Assembly: GCA_964384025.1 (NCBI GenBank) | Contig: CAYLJJ010000015.1 | Coordinates: 1 to 64,000 of the forward strand | DNA: 64,000 nucleotides | Origin: CAYLJJ01 sp964384025 | GTDB taxonomy: Bacteria; Myxococcota_A; Bradymonadia; UBA7976; UBA1532 | Direction of reading: 5' to 3' | Shown here: piece by piece, positions 35,014-43,430 of the stretch | Layout of the letters: each line of letters opens with the position of its first letter | Numbering within the stretch: the stretch's first letter is position 1 | Program-made: the position numbers and the translations under genes | The notes under the pieces: generated by a model | The model's database searches: none | The model's input: the letters and a program-made list of their open reading frames with translations, nothing else | Told to the model about the DNA's origin: nothing

Positions 35014-35454
35014 ATGCGTGGCCTCTCTCAATGGGGTGGCGTACTCCTCCTTGTGCTGATCGGACCAATGCTTGGAGCTGCGTGGATTCTAGACACCTAT
35101 ATGGGGCGCGATGTGAGGATCATCACCCCAGCTACACCTGAGGTGGTCACGCTCAACCGTGAGCTGTGGGAGCATGGAGAGCCGGTGGCTGAGATCTATG
35201 GAATCCCACAGGAGGAGCTGATCCGTGTGCTCTTTGTTGACGAGAGCCTGATGATCACCCCTCAGGAGGATCCCAGCTTGGCACTGTTTCCAGTCGACAA
35301 GCAGGCTGGAGAGAACCCGCTGCAGGTAAAGACGGTCTGGTTTGTCGCCAAGCGTGGCTCCATCGGGCTCCTCCTGGCTGGTGTGAGTGCCCTCAGTTTG
35401 ACTGCGATTTTACGTCGTCGTGAGCGCTCTAGTTCATTAAATCCATCGTTCTGA
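35014..35454 (+). CDS. Small two-TM membrane protein of unknown function
   Basis: A 146-residue protein with one membrane segment at each end (GGVLLLVLIGPMLGAAWIL and GSIGLLLAGVSALSLTAIL) and a ~90-residue acidic domain between, which would face the periplasm. An RRRER motif follows the second segment. No domain is recognised. ATG 35014 begins one base after the yceI-like stop, so it is co-transcribed and probably functions with it. Confidence 0.65.
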   Translation: MRGLSQWGGVLLLVLIGPMLGAAWILDTYMGRDVRIITPATPEVVTLNRELWEHGEPVAEIYGIPQEELIRVLFVDESLMITPQEDPSLALFPVDKQAGENPLQVKTVWFVAKRGSIGLLLAGVSALSLTAILRRRERSSSLNPSF

Positions 35455-35492
35455 TAGGCTCGCTCCATCATCACAACCGCTAGAGGCTTTGT

Positions 35493-36065
35493 ATGTCGGG
35501 AGCAACGCTGGAGCCTGAACGCTGGGTGGAGCGTCATGGTGATGCTCTATACCGCTTCGCGCTAAAGAGGCTCCGTGATCCAGAGCGAGCTGAGGATCTC
35601 GTTCAAGAAGCTTTTCTAGCGGCGGTCACGGCGCGAGGCAGCTTCACGGGGCGGGCCTCAGAGCGCACTTGGTTGATCGGTATCCTCAAGCGCAAGGTCT
35701 ATGATCATTACCGCAGATCTGCGCGTGAGGAGCCGTTGCCATCCAGCAACATCGGAGCTGATGAGAGCCTCTTTGACCACAAAGGACATTGGAAAGAGGG
35801 ACCCTCAGCCTGGTGCTGTGATCCTCACAGCGCCGCTGAGCGCTCAGTCCTTAGAGAGATCCTAAAACTCTGTATCGAGGAGCTGCCTACGCGCATGGCT
35901 CAAGTGTTTCATTTGCGTGAACTTGATGGCTTGGCGACGGTTGAGGTGTGTGAGGTGCTTGAGATCTCTCAGAGCAACTTGGGGGTATTGATGCACCGCG
36001 CTCGTGCCCAAATGCGGCTCTGTTTGGAGCTGAAATGGTTCAGGAAAGAGAGCTCCGCTAGATGA
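35493..36065 (+). CDS. ECF-type RNA polymerase sigma factor
   Basis: A 190-residue sigma-70 family ECF factor. Region 2 includes ALYRFALKRLRDPERAEDLV and FLAAVTARGSFTGRASERTWLIGILKRKVYDHYRR in parts; region 4 includes FHLRELDGLATVEVCEVLEISQSNLGVLMHRARAQM in parts. AGAGG lies six bases upstream of ATG 35493. It overlaps the anti-sigma gene. In other bacteria bufferin-type operons are controlled by an ECF sigma responding to copper or hypochlorite-type stress, so this pair is the likely regulator of the locus; that link is inference. Confidence 0.92.
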   Translation: MSGATLEPERWVERHGDALYRFALKRLRDPERAEDLVQEAFLAAVTARGSFTGRASERTWLIGILKRKVYDHYRRSAREEPLPSSNIGADESLFDHKGHWKEGPSAWCCDPHSAAERSVLREILKLCIEELPTRMAQVFHLRELDGLATVEVCEVLEISQSNLGVLMHRARAQMRLCLELKWFRKESSAR

Positions 36066-36337
36066 TGAACTGTAAAGAGGCCAGTCGGTTGATCTCCGAC
36101 GCACAGGATCGTGCCCTCTCTTTCAGAGAGCGTATGGCCTTGCGTCTCCACCTGCTCATGTGCCGCAAGTGTACACGCTACCGTGAACAGCTCCTCATCA
36201 TTCGTGACCTCGTTGCGAGCTGTCTTGAAGAGACGGAGCCAAATGATGAGCGCTTGTCGGATGAGCGTCGCGCGGTGATCCAAGAGAAGATCAAGACGGC
36301 GCAGGAACCATCAGCAGCGGCGATGAAAAATCACTGA
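36062..36337 (+). CDS. Zinc-finger anti-sigma factor
   Basis: A 91-residue soluble protein with the ZAS (zf-HC2) motif H-x3-C-x2-C in LHLLMCRKC and an upstream Cys in MNCKEAS. It has no membrane segment, so the sensor may be cytoplasmic and possibly direct zinc/thiol based. The start overlaps the sigma stop (ATGATGA), the usual arrangement for a sigma/anti-sigma pair. Confidence 0.85.
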   Translation: MMNCKEASRLISDAQDRALSFRERMALRLHLLMCRKCTRYREQLLIIRDLVASCLEETEPNDERLSDERRAVIQEKIKTAQEPSAAAMKNH

Positions 36338-36588
36338 AGATCAAACCTCAAAATGGGTGGGCTACCGCGGGACAGATACCATCATTATATCCACTGGATG
36401 CAGATCCACCAACCCCCTGTAATCACTGGACTTTTTCAACTGGCGCAAATTGTTGCGTCTGACGTGAGATGCATGATTTCTCTACGTCAGAAGCGACATT
36501 TGATCAATATTTCGAGGCGGGGTGATGGATACGCATCCAATGGTAAGGCCTGTTTGGAGGCTGCCTGAGCGTTCTGAACGAAAAGAGC

Positions 36589-36617
36589 TTGCCTTCTCTT
36601 CTCCGCTCCTCTATAAA
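36589..36617 (+). promoter_or_regulatory. Sigma-70-type promoter of tRNA-Leu
   Basis: TTGCCT (36589-36594), a 17-base spacer and TATAAA (36612-36617) precede the tRNA by 15 bases. The GC-rich discriminator (GCCCCCG) is typical of stringently controlled stable-RNA promoters. The 250 bases upstream, after the anti-sigma gene, hold no gene. Confidence 0.65.
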
Positions 36618-36632
36618 GCCCCCGTTTCCAAC

Positions 36633-36716
<84 letters not shown>

Positions 36717-36719
36717 CAC

Positions 36720-36747
36720 CCCCATCCTCGGATGGGGTTTTTTTTTA
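36720..36747 (+). terminator. Rho-independent terminator of tRNA-Leu
   Basis: CCCCATC (36720-36726), loop CTCG, GATGGGG (36731-36737), then a run of T from 36738. It begins four bases after the tRNA. Confidence 0.92.
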
Positions 36748-36812
36748 TCTGAGCTTTGCTCTTTTAAGGAGCCCGCCAAGGAGCGACTCCCTGTTGATGA
36801 TGAGGAGACCTC

Positions 36813-37175
36813 ATGCTCTGGAACCTCCTGCTTTTGGGTGCGGTTATCGCCTTTCTCTTCTGGAAGACTTGGAAGAGCCGTCGCAGCCCTGAACAGCTTC
36901 AAAAGATGGCCGAGGCTCTTAAAGGTGGCGGAGTGCTGTTGGATATCAGAACCCCAACAGAGTTTGCTCGATTTCACCTCCCAAAAGCTAAAAACATCCC
37001 CCTTCAGTCTTTGGCTAAGCGTTGTCGAGAGCTGGGAAAGAATAAGACTCCAGTGATCGTGTACTGCGACAGCGGAGCCCGAAGCGCCCACGCTCTCCCC
37101 ATTCTTAAGGCTGCTGGTTTTCAACAGATTTTTGATCTGGGCAGTCGAAGAAACTGGGATAGGATGCCTAAGTGA
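36813..37175 (+). CDS. Membrane-anchored rhodanese-like protein
   Basis: A 120-residue protein with an N-terminal membrane segment (LWNLLLLGAVIAFLFW) and a rhodanese domain: LLDIRTPTEFARFHLPKAKNIPL and the active loop YCDSGARSAHA, whose Cys accepts sulfane sulfur. It is short but complete. It overlaps by eight bases, tail to tail, with the PurA-like gene on the other strand. Confidence 0.88.
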   Translation: MLWNLLLLGAVIAFLFWKTWKSRRSPEQLQKMAEALKGGGVLLDIRTPTEFARFHLPKAKNIPLQSLAKRCRELGKNKTPVIVYCDSGARSAHALPILKAAGFQQIFDLGSRRNWDRMPK

Positions 37176-38583
37176 TCCTGGGGGGCTTCAGCAGCTCCGA
37201 TATTTTGTGTTCCAAGCCGAAAAAGCGCCCAGGTTCAAGATGAAACTTCTGGTCAGCCTTGGGGCCTCGAGAGAGGATCAAGAGGGGGACCTGAGGGAGC
37301 TGCTCTTGCAGCCACTCAAGGAACTGGGGCTCTCGAGAAACAAAGCGCTCGTAGCGAGGCTGACAGAGGCTCAGAGACTCCTGAAGCTGAAACTGTTCGC
37401 GTCGATCTCTAGGCAACTTGAGATTGAGCACCTCTCCCCCCTCCATATCTAAGAGAGGAGCGGTCCTTAAGCTCTTGTAGGCCACACAACCCTTCGCCTC
37501 TCTAGGCAGGGCTTTGAGCTGATCCAGATGGTTCAGGGCGAGACCATCTACACCCCCTAAGATCCGCAGGGCATAGCGCGTCGCCACTGCATCAAACCAG
37601 CCTGTACGAAAGGGGCCCTGCCAAGGGTTATCGTGGTTGTGAGCTTCAGGGAGGCTCAGTAGGGGATCCTCTGTTAGGAAGGGCCCTGGACCATGGCGAC
37701 TCTGATAGCTCCGTAAGACCCCGATGCGACTCAACTCATCCTCTAAGCCGAGAGGAGAGAGGAGGGCCTCAACCCCTGTGAAGCTGGTGTCGCTGCTGGT
37801 TACATAGGGCCAAAAGCCCCGACGCTGATCGAGGAGAGCCCCTTGGGCCCCCTCAAAGATCAGCCGCTCTCGTCCAGCCAATAGCGCGTTCAGCTCTTGG
37901 GGAGAGCGGATCTTGAGCGGGCCGTGCAGCAGGATCTCATCATAGCGCTGACTGAGGCGCTCAACCTGTTTAGGGCGAGCCAGAGCGTTCAGTATACTCT
38001 GAAGCTGATGGTTCTGGGGATGCTCATTAAGGAGTTGCTCGGCGCGATCCAGCTTCATTCGCCAAAGCAGCTTCAGAAGAGCGCGAAGATGGCGGGGAGA
38101 GTAGATATCCCCGATCCGAGGGCTGGGGAAGCCAGGACGCAGGCTGTCGCGGAGAGCCTCTCCCACTCCCAGGCCACAGCTCCCTCGCCGCTCTACACCT
38201 CTGACGATCTCTCGCATTCGGCTGAGCGCACGGTGAAAAGGGGTTACCAAAAGACAACGAGAATCGATGTTCATCCGAGCGAGGGGTTCAGGGATCCCCT
38301 TGGCGGCGAGGGTCTCAGCCTCTCGCAGCAGGGCGAGGGGCTCCACACGCATCCCAGGAGTCAGCCAAGTCTCCACCCCAGGGAGGAGACTCCCTGCACC
38401 AAACTGAGAGAAGCAGTGGGTCAGGCGAGCGTCAGGGCTGATCACATGGTGAGCAGCCTGAGGGCCTCCATTGAAACGCAAAACCGCCCGTGGTTTCAGG
38501 CGGCGAGTCAGAGCGTCGACGACAGAGCCCTTGCCTTCATCGCCATAGCCAAGCCCCAACACGGCGACACAGCGCTTATACAC
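37168..38583 (-). CDS. Divergent adenylosuccinate synthetase (PurA) paralogue
   Basis: A 471-residue protein of the PurA fold. GDEGKGSVVDAL (GTP loop with catalytic Asp), FEGAQGALLDQRRGFWPYVTSS and FRTGWFDAVATRYAL are well kept. Several substrate motifs are altered: GGHNAGHT of E. coli PurA is GGPQAAHH, TTGRGIGP is CGLGVGEA, and the TTGRRRR aspartate loop is replaced around NPWQGPFRTGW. The C-terminus is longer than usual. It closes an operon of signalling genes, not a purine cluster, so it probably ligates an amino acid or other amine to a modified nucleotide. True housekeeping PurA is unlikely but not excluded. Confidence 0.75.
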   Translation of the reverse strand: MYKRCVAVLGLGYGDEGKGSVVDALTRRLKPRAVLRFNGGPQAAHHVISPDARLTHCFSQFGAGSLLPGVETWLTPGMRVEPLALLREAETLAAKGIPEPLARMNIDSRCLLVTPFHRALSRMREIVRGVERRGSCGLGVGEALRDSLRPGFPSPRIGDIYSPRHLRALLKLLWRMKLDRAEQLLNEHPQNHQLQSILNALARPKQVERLSQRYDEILLHGPLKIRSPQELNALLAGRERLIFEGAQGALLDQRRGFWPYVTSSDTSFTGVEALLSPLGLEDELSRIGVLRSYQSRHGPGPFLTEDPLLSLPEAHNHDNPWQGPFRTGWFDAVATRYALRILGGVDGLALNHLDQLKALPREAKGCVAYKSLRTAPLLDMEGGEVLNLKLPRDRREQFQLQESLSLCQPRYERFVSREPQFLEWLQEQLPQVPLLILSRGPKADQKFHLEPGRFFGLEHKISELLKPPRIT

Positions 38584-39493
38584 GCAGCGCTCTACAGCTC
38601 CTCCAAGCGAAGAGCGCCGCCTCTAGATGTCGAGCGCTGATCTCATCGGAGAGCATAAAGTGGCGATAACCCATCAGGTGCATCAGGCGCAGATCGGAGA
38701 GGTCTCCCATCGAGAGCGCTCCTCCTCGCTCCAAGCCCATAAAGAGGCGAGAGGCACAGATCGCCTCAGGATCCCGATCTATGATCGCTTGGAGCGCAGG
38801 GAGCATCTCCGTCCTGTCCTCCCCAAGGTTGGTCATCAGATCATCTCGAGCGGCGACCAAGTGACAGCGAGGGGGAAGCGGCGCTTGAATGAACTCTAGA
38901 CCAGGCTTGGACTCGATCTTCAAAAAGTACTCAGGGGCTCCATCAGGGTGGATCTCTCGATAGAGCGTCTCCACCGCGATGATCTCCTCAGGACCCTCGA
39001 CAAAGGAGAGCATAAATCGGCTTAGACCCAGCTCAGCAGCAGCTTGGATATAGTCGCGATCCTGCTCCGTCAGATAGCCCTCAACCTCCAGGCTTGGATC
39101 TGGAATATTGAGCGCTTGGCCCGCCCCCAAAGCTTGGGTGGGGAGGGGATCAACATAGATAAGATCGCCTCGAACCAGCTTGACTTCGGAGCTGCCACCC
39201 CCTCTGAAATAGACAGGAGCTGGGCAGCGAAGCTTGATCCTATGGCTGAGGCGGATCTGCCCCCCATATTTTGGGTAGGACCAGTGACAGATGCGGAGCT
39301 GTCGCCCCTTGAGATCGATCCAGAGCTGTTTGCCTCTCCCCTCTAACCGCTCCTGGAGCCTCTTGAGGATCTCCAGAGGAGGATAGGGGGCAGCGGCTCC
39401 TGTGTTATAGCGCAGGGCTCCCACAGCGCCATGTCGGCACATCCTCAAGATAAGCTCCTCTTGATGGACGGCAGGGAGAGTCAAAAACAGCAT
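38576..39493 (-). CDS. Pyruvate-kinase-like TIM-barrel protein lacking the C domain
   Basis: A 305-residue protein colinear with the A and B domains of pyruvate kinase. It matches at ALRYNTGA (RLNFSHG in PK), LWIDLKGRQLRI (LLDTKGPEIR), a B-domain-like insert VKLVRGDLIYVDP, LNIPDPSLEVEGYLTEQDRDYI, FLKIESKPGL (SKIEN with the Lys and metal Glu kept) and LVAARDDLMTNLGED (metal Asp kept). The allosteric C domain is absent. Enzymes of this shape include HpcH/PEP-type aldolases and orphan PK-like proteins in stress operons. It overlaps the PurA-like gene by eight bases and the VWA gene by three, so strict coupling is likely. Confidence 0.75.
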   Translation of the reverse strand: MLFLTLPAVHQEELILRMCRHGAVGALRYNTGAAAPYPPLEILKRLQERLEGRGKQLWIDLKGRQLRICHWSYPKYGGQIRLSHRIKLRCPAPVYFRGGGSSEVKLVRGDLIYVDPLPTQALGAGQALNIPDPSLEVEGYLTEQDRDYIQAAAELGLSRFMLSFVEGPEEIIAVETLYREIHPDGAPEYFLKIESKPGLEFIQAPLPPRCHLVAARDDLMTNLGEDRTEMLPALQAIIDRDPEAICASRLFMGLERGGALSMGDLSDLRLMHLMGYRHFMLSDEISARHLEAALFAWRSCRALRV

Positions 39494-40962
39494 CAGAGCC
39501 GCCTTGAACGACCACGACGCTGCTTGCCTTCACTCTTGGCGGGCAGGCGCCCTCTGAGATCAACCTTGGCCAGAGCTGTGCTCTCGGAGAGGGCGTTAAG
39601 CGCTTGAGCGGTCTGCTCACAGCGTTGGGCGCTCTGATCTCGATCACGCATATCAACCAGATAGCCCTCTAGGTCGCGTCGCTGAGCAACTAAGGCCAGG
39701 GCGCCCAGCATCACATCAACGATCCCTCGAGGGTCCTCGATGACCAAGATGTTTTCAGAGGGGAGGACCCCAGCCCACTGAGCCCGGATGGTCGCATCAT
39801 CATAGGCGGCGTACTCTTCAGCGCTGAACTCAGGTCCTGTGGCGAGGCGCTGCTCGGGATCGTAGTTAAACTCAAAAGCGGTGATATCACTGGATGATCC
39901 TGTCTCTCGGTTGGGAGAGATGCTCCCCTCAAAGTGCTTCAGATCTCCATTGATCTCCAACTCCACACGAAAGGGAGTGGGGGCTTTGCCTTGACCATGA
40001 AAAGCGTAGTTGCGTACGAAGACACGATAGCGCCCTGCTGGAGCCAGACCGCGACCCCAGCGGATATTCTCTACCGGCTTAATGGTCTCCCCCTGGACAT
40101 TCATATCGACATCAAGCCAACCCCCACAGCCAGAGCGTTTGTGGCCATAGTAAATCTCCTCTCCAGAGGGAGGGATCAGATGGAGATCCAGATCGTTGCG
40201 ATTGTTCCAAAGCAGAGAGGCACGGATATCGACATTGTCATACTGCCCGCCAGCCTGTACGACCCGCTGTCGGATCTCTGCGTCGATATCCTGCCGACGC
40301 TCCTCCCAAGACTTCTGAGGGTAGATGAAGAAGGTGTGGAACTTGCGTTGGAGCTTCGCGAAAATCTCTGCGCTGCTGTGATCTTTGCGGCTGGTAACCC
40401 CCAAATGTTTGCGGATCTGCGCTTGAGCGACCTGGGGATAGAAGCCCTCATCCCCGATGAAGAAGAAGTAGCCCTTGTGGCCATCTCGCTTCCACTGGCT
40501 GAGATCACAGCGTTGATAGAAGTAAGCGGCCAACTCATAGGACTCCTGGCCTGTCCCCCCACCTCCCTCCTCCAACCAGAACTTGCTGAGGATCTCATCT
40601 AGACGATTGTCTGCGGCAAACTCTCCCACCTGAATGGGGGCCTGATCGCAGCTGGCGTCACCGATAGCGCAGAAGCTGATCTCTGGATTCTCTACGTAAG
40701 CTTTCATCTCAAGCTGCCCAATAAACATCGGCAGCTTCTCATAGATTACCTTGCTGTCCTCACCTCGGGAGCGGGTCACATCCAGAGCTACCACGATGGG
40801 GCTGCGAGCTTCACAGCGAAGGCGTTTTTTACCGCTTGGATCAAGATCCGGGTGAACCTCTGTCCGCCGTGAGCCTGTGCTGACCTGAGAGTAGGCAAAG
40901 ATCTCCTCGCGTGTGGAGCTGGCTCGCTCCTCCACATCGCCATCGTAAAAGCCACCACCCAT
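39493..40962 (-). CDS. VWA-domain protein with DUF2135-like domain
   Basis: A 489-residue cytoplasmic protein (no signal). Residues 50-240 look like a von Willebrand A domain: the MIDAS start is IVVALDVTRSRGEDS (DxTxS-like), with GGGGTGQESYELA and YFFFIGDEGFYP further on. Residues 250-370 resemble DUF2135/YfaP (SLLWNNRNDLDLHLIPPSGEEI, GGWLDVDMNV, GRYRVFVRNY). A perfect AGGAGG precedes ATG 40962. It lies between the kinase fusion and the PK-like gene. VWA proteins with kinases recur in TerY-type and AAA/VWA systems, so an assembly role fits. Confidence 0.8.
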   Translation of the reverse strand: MGGGFYDGDVEERASSTREEIFAYSQVSTGSRRTEVHPDLDPSGKKRLRCEARSPIVVALDVTRSRGEDSKVIYEKLPMFIGQLEMKAYVENPEISFCAIGDASCDQAPIQVGEFAADNRLDEILSKFWLEEGGGGTGQESYELAAYFYQRCDLSQWKRDGHKGYFFFIGDEGFYPQVAQAQIRKHLGVTSRKDHSSAEIFAKLQRKFHTFFIYPQKSWEERRQDIDAEIRQRVVQAGGQYDNVDIRASLLWNNRNDLDLHLIPPSGEEIYYGHKRSGCGGWLDVDMNVQGETIKPVENIRWGRGLAPAGRYRVFVRNYAFHGQGKAPTPFRVELEINGDLKHFEGSISPNRETGSSSDITAFEFNYDPEQRLATGPEFSAEEYAAYDDATIRAQWAGVLPSENILVIEDPRGIVDVMLGALALVAQRRDLEGYLVDMRDRDQSAQRCEQTAQALNALSESTALAKVDLRGRLPAKSEGKQRRGRSRRL

Positions 40963-40979
40963 CTGTTCCTCCTTAAGGG

Positions 40980-42080
40980 CTACATTACAAACTCTCGAAA
41001 ACGAGGCGCCCCGTAAAGCTCGCGCCTCAGATCCTGTAGTTGGTTATACATCTCCCAGGCATCTTGAGCCCGCTGTCGAGGGCTCTGGCGTAGGAAGAAG
41101 AGGATAAAACGTCGCAGCGCTCTAGGCAGGCGTTCGGGCAGCTCATTGTTCTCTGGATCGCCCCCCAACAGATAGATCATGCATTTCCCCAGAGAGTAAA
41201 GATCTGAGGCGGGTCGTGGGGGCTCGCGTGCCGCGACCTCGGGAGGGCTATACTCCTCGTTTAAGTAGCAGAAGCCCTGGCCAGAGCGCCTTGGATCGAT
41301 CACAGCGCTGCACCAATCGATGAGGTAGAGGTTGTGGTCTCGAGGACGGACCATCAGATGAGCAGGCTCTAGGTTGCCATGGATGATCCCTTGGCTGTGG
41401 GCATAACCCAAGGCGCTCAACGCGCGGCTCAAGATCCAGAGAGCGTGCTCGGGCTGCACCCCTTCGGGATAACGTGCTCGGATGCTGAGGAGATCATAGC
41501 CCTCAATCAGCCTAAAGATGTTCCCCAGTTGCCCCTCGCTGCTCTTGAACTGATCGAGGAGCAGGGGCAGATGTTTGCCGTGGCGGCTGGGACGCTGATG
41601 GAGGCGGCTCAGGGCGCGTCGCTCTCGCCAAATGAGATCGTTGTCCTCTGGATCATCGACGAGCTTGATCACCACCCGCGCGGCCTCTCCTTCATCGGCG
41701 CAGATCCCCCGATAGAGAGTGGCGACATCCCCCTGAGCTAAGGTGCCCTGAATTCGATAGCTTCGCTTCTGGGTCTGGATGAGAAAGCCAGCCCCTTCAT
41801 CAACCCCCAGCTTAAGTTCTCGCTGTCCATAGAGCCCTGCTTTGATCTTGCGCCTCGCCTGCGTGTAGAGAGCGTTTAGGTTCGCGCTGATCTCCACCGC
41901 CAACTCTCGACGCTCAGGATCCAGATGGTGACGATCTGGATGACAGCCTCGCATCAACTCACGATAGACACGGCGAAGGGCGCTCGCCTGCTCAGGACCA
42001 GGAGGCAGCTCAGCGAAGAGATCTTCGGGGCAGACCGCTTGGTTGATCCGTTGATAGAGCTCTTCAAAGCTCAACGCCAT
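40980..42080 (-). CDS. J-domain / protein-kinase-like fusion
   Basis: A 366-residue protein; the start at 42080 is backed by GAGGAG just upstream. Residues 15-75 are J-domain-like (YRELMRGCHPDRHH, with the HPD motif). Residues 95-340 form a protein-kinase fold: VVIKLVDD (ATP Lys), GIIHGNLEPAHLMV in place of HRDLKPxN, and LYLIDWCSA in place of DFG (Asp kept). The catalytic Asp of HRD is Asn, so activity is doubtful and a pseudokinase is possible. It sits 17 bases upstream of the VWA gene. A J domain implies recruitment of a DnaK-type chaperone; that is inference. Confidence 0.8.
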   Translation of the reverse strand: MALSFEELYQRINQAVCPEDLFAELPPGPEQASALRRVYRELMRGCHPDRHHLDPERRELAVEISANLNALYTQARRKIKAGLYGQRELKLGVDEGAGFLIQTQKRSYRIQGTLAQGDVATLYRGICADEGEAARVVIKLVDDPEDNDLIWRERRALSRLHQRPSRHGKHLPLLLDQFKSSEGQLGNIFRLIEGYDLLSIRARYPEGVQPEHALWILSRALSALGYAHSQGIIHGNLEPAHLMVRPRDHNLYLIDWCSAVIDPRRSGQGFCYLNEEYSPPEVAAREPPRPASDLYSLGKCMIYLLGGDPENNELPERLPRALRRFILFFLRQSPRQRAQDAWEMYNQLQDLRRELYGAPRFREFVM

Positions 42081-42120
42081 ATCACTCCTCTCTCCACTCT
42101 TGCGAATTCGCACCCCAGGA

Positions 42121-42321
42121 TCAGTCTGTCTCTTCTGGCTCTACTTTGACGATCGCCTCAGCACCCCCTTGGCCCAACTCCCAGATGACATCCACCACCC
42201 GCGCTTGACCGGGAGGGAGGCGCACCGCCTCTCCTATACGAGGCACCACAGGCCAACGTACATCCCAGATGGGCTCCTCTCTCCTGACAAACCAGATCCG
42301 TACCGATGATCCTCGCAGCAT
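42121..42321 (-). CDS. Small conserved-looking protein (66 residues), unknown
   Basis: A real gene by its signals: AGGAG lies five bases before the ATG, and it fills the space between two minus-strand genes (17 bases from one, 40 from the other). The protein is rich in beta-prone residues (VRIWFVRREEPIWDVRWPVV, EAVRLPPGQARVVDVIWEL) with no Cys, signal or membrane segment. No family is recognised. The operon position suggests a small adaptor for the kinase fusion or its neighbour. Confidence 0.65.
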   Translation of the reverse strand: MLRGSSVRIWFVRREEPIWDVRWPVVPRIGEAVRLPPGQARVVDVIWELGQGGAEAIVKVEPEETD

Positions 42322-42338
42322 ATGGTCTCCTAAGAGCT

Positions 42339-43430
42339 TCAGCTCATATGGTTTCCCGGCTGAAACTCAGCTTCCTTGAGCAGAGCTTTAAAGCAGCTCC
42401 AGAGCTTGTGTTGGGCGCCGGGCGCCGCGCCCGCCTTCTCCAGAGCTGGGCCAGGAGGGGTGATCCTGAGGTGCTCTCCCGGCTTGAGCTTCACCTGACG
42501 AGCGACATTTTCAAGGAGTTGAGCCGGAGAGGTTTCAGGACCCATCAGCTGCTCCATCCACCCTCTCATCTGCTTAAGACAGCTTGAGTGAAGGAGGCTT
42601 TGAGGCTCGCGTCCTGTCGCTCGGAGCTGATCGGCGGGGCCGTCAAGCATCCACTCAAAACTCCAACCCGACCAAGCCCTCTCCAGATCGAGGATCAGTC
42701 CCCAGGGGGGGTGCTGCATCCACCAGCAGAGGCGACGCGCAGGCAGATCGACAAAGCAGCAAGCGCCCAAGCGGTGCTCAGGCATCCAGATCTGCTCCAG
42801 GTCGCGTTTGGGGCGCCGCTCCAGAAGCTTGAGAAGATCGGGGCCAAAGAGGAGAAAATCCTCTCGGCAAAAGTTGCGGTTCAGCAGCTCATCTCGAAGA
42901 CCCTCTTCAGAGCGCAGAGAGATCCAGAGGTCAAAGTCATCCTCTACCCAACTCCGCACAGCATCTTCTCCCTCTGAGACGATCAAGCCCTCCAGATCTT
43001 TCCAGCTTTGATGAGCCTCCTCCCAGGCTGAGCTTTGTTCAACCGCCGCCTCCTCTAGAGAGCAGAGAGGGCGCTGACGCTTAGGGCTAGGAGCGCCCAG
43101 AGCCAGCGCTGGTCGCGGCATCCACTCTAAGCTCCAACCTGTCCAGATGGACGCCAAAAGGGCCTGAAACATACGACGATCAACGGCGCTATAGCCGCAG
43201 CCCTGAGAGGCCCAATAGCGCAGGTGGCGTTGCTCTGAATCGATCTTGACAATTCCCTCAAGCCAGCTCTCAAAGAAGGGGGCCTCGATCTCTGGGTAGC
43301 GCTGAACCTGAGCCAGGAAGCGCTCAGGTCCCGCCAACAGGGCTTTATCTAGATAGAGCCCTCCCCAGCGAGAGTAGTAGAAGCGCTGCGCTCCTCTGGT
43401 ACAGAAGAGATAGCTTCCATCAGCGCTCAC
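42339..43430 (-). CDS. Uncharacterised Trp-rich protein
   Basis: A 363-residue protein starting at GTG 43430, overlapping the GGDEF gene stop (GTGA). It contains two similar segments: WTGWSLEWMPRP and WSGWSFEWMLDGP, each preceded by a hydrophobic RRMFQALLAS or RRLCWWMQHPP strand, so it is probably an internal duplication. It is acidic, cytoplasmic and has no recognised catalytic motif. It may be a regulator of the operon. Function unknown. Confidence 0.65.
   Translation of the reverse strand: MSADGSYLFCTRGAQRFYYSRWGGLYLDKALLAGPERFLAQVQRYPEIEAPFFESWLEGIVKIDSEQRHLRYWASQGCGYSAVDRRMFQALLASIWTGWSLEWMPRPALALGAPSPKRQRPLCSLEEAAVEQSSAWEEAHQSWKDLEGLIVSEGEDAVRSWVEDDFDLWISLRSEEGLRDELLNRNFCREDFLLFGPDLLKLLERRPKRDLEQIWMPEHRLGACCFVDLPARRLCWWMQHPPWGLILDLERAWSGWSFEWMLDGPADQLRATGREPQSLLHSSCLKQMRGWMEQLMGPETSPAQLLENVARQVKLKPGEHLRITPPGPALEKAGAAPGAQHKLWSCFKALLKEAEFQPGNHMS

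Noticed and set aside
37897..38640. 247-residue plus-strand frame
   Set aside because: Antisense to the PurA-like gene; no domain or ribosome site.
39934..40602. 222-residue plus-strand frame
   Set aside because: Antisense to the VWA-DUF2135 gene, which has a perfect ribosome site and clear domains.
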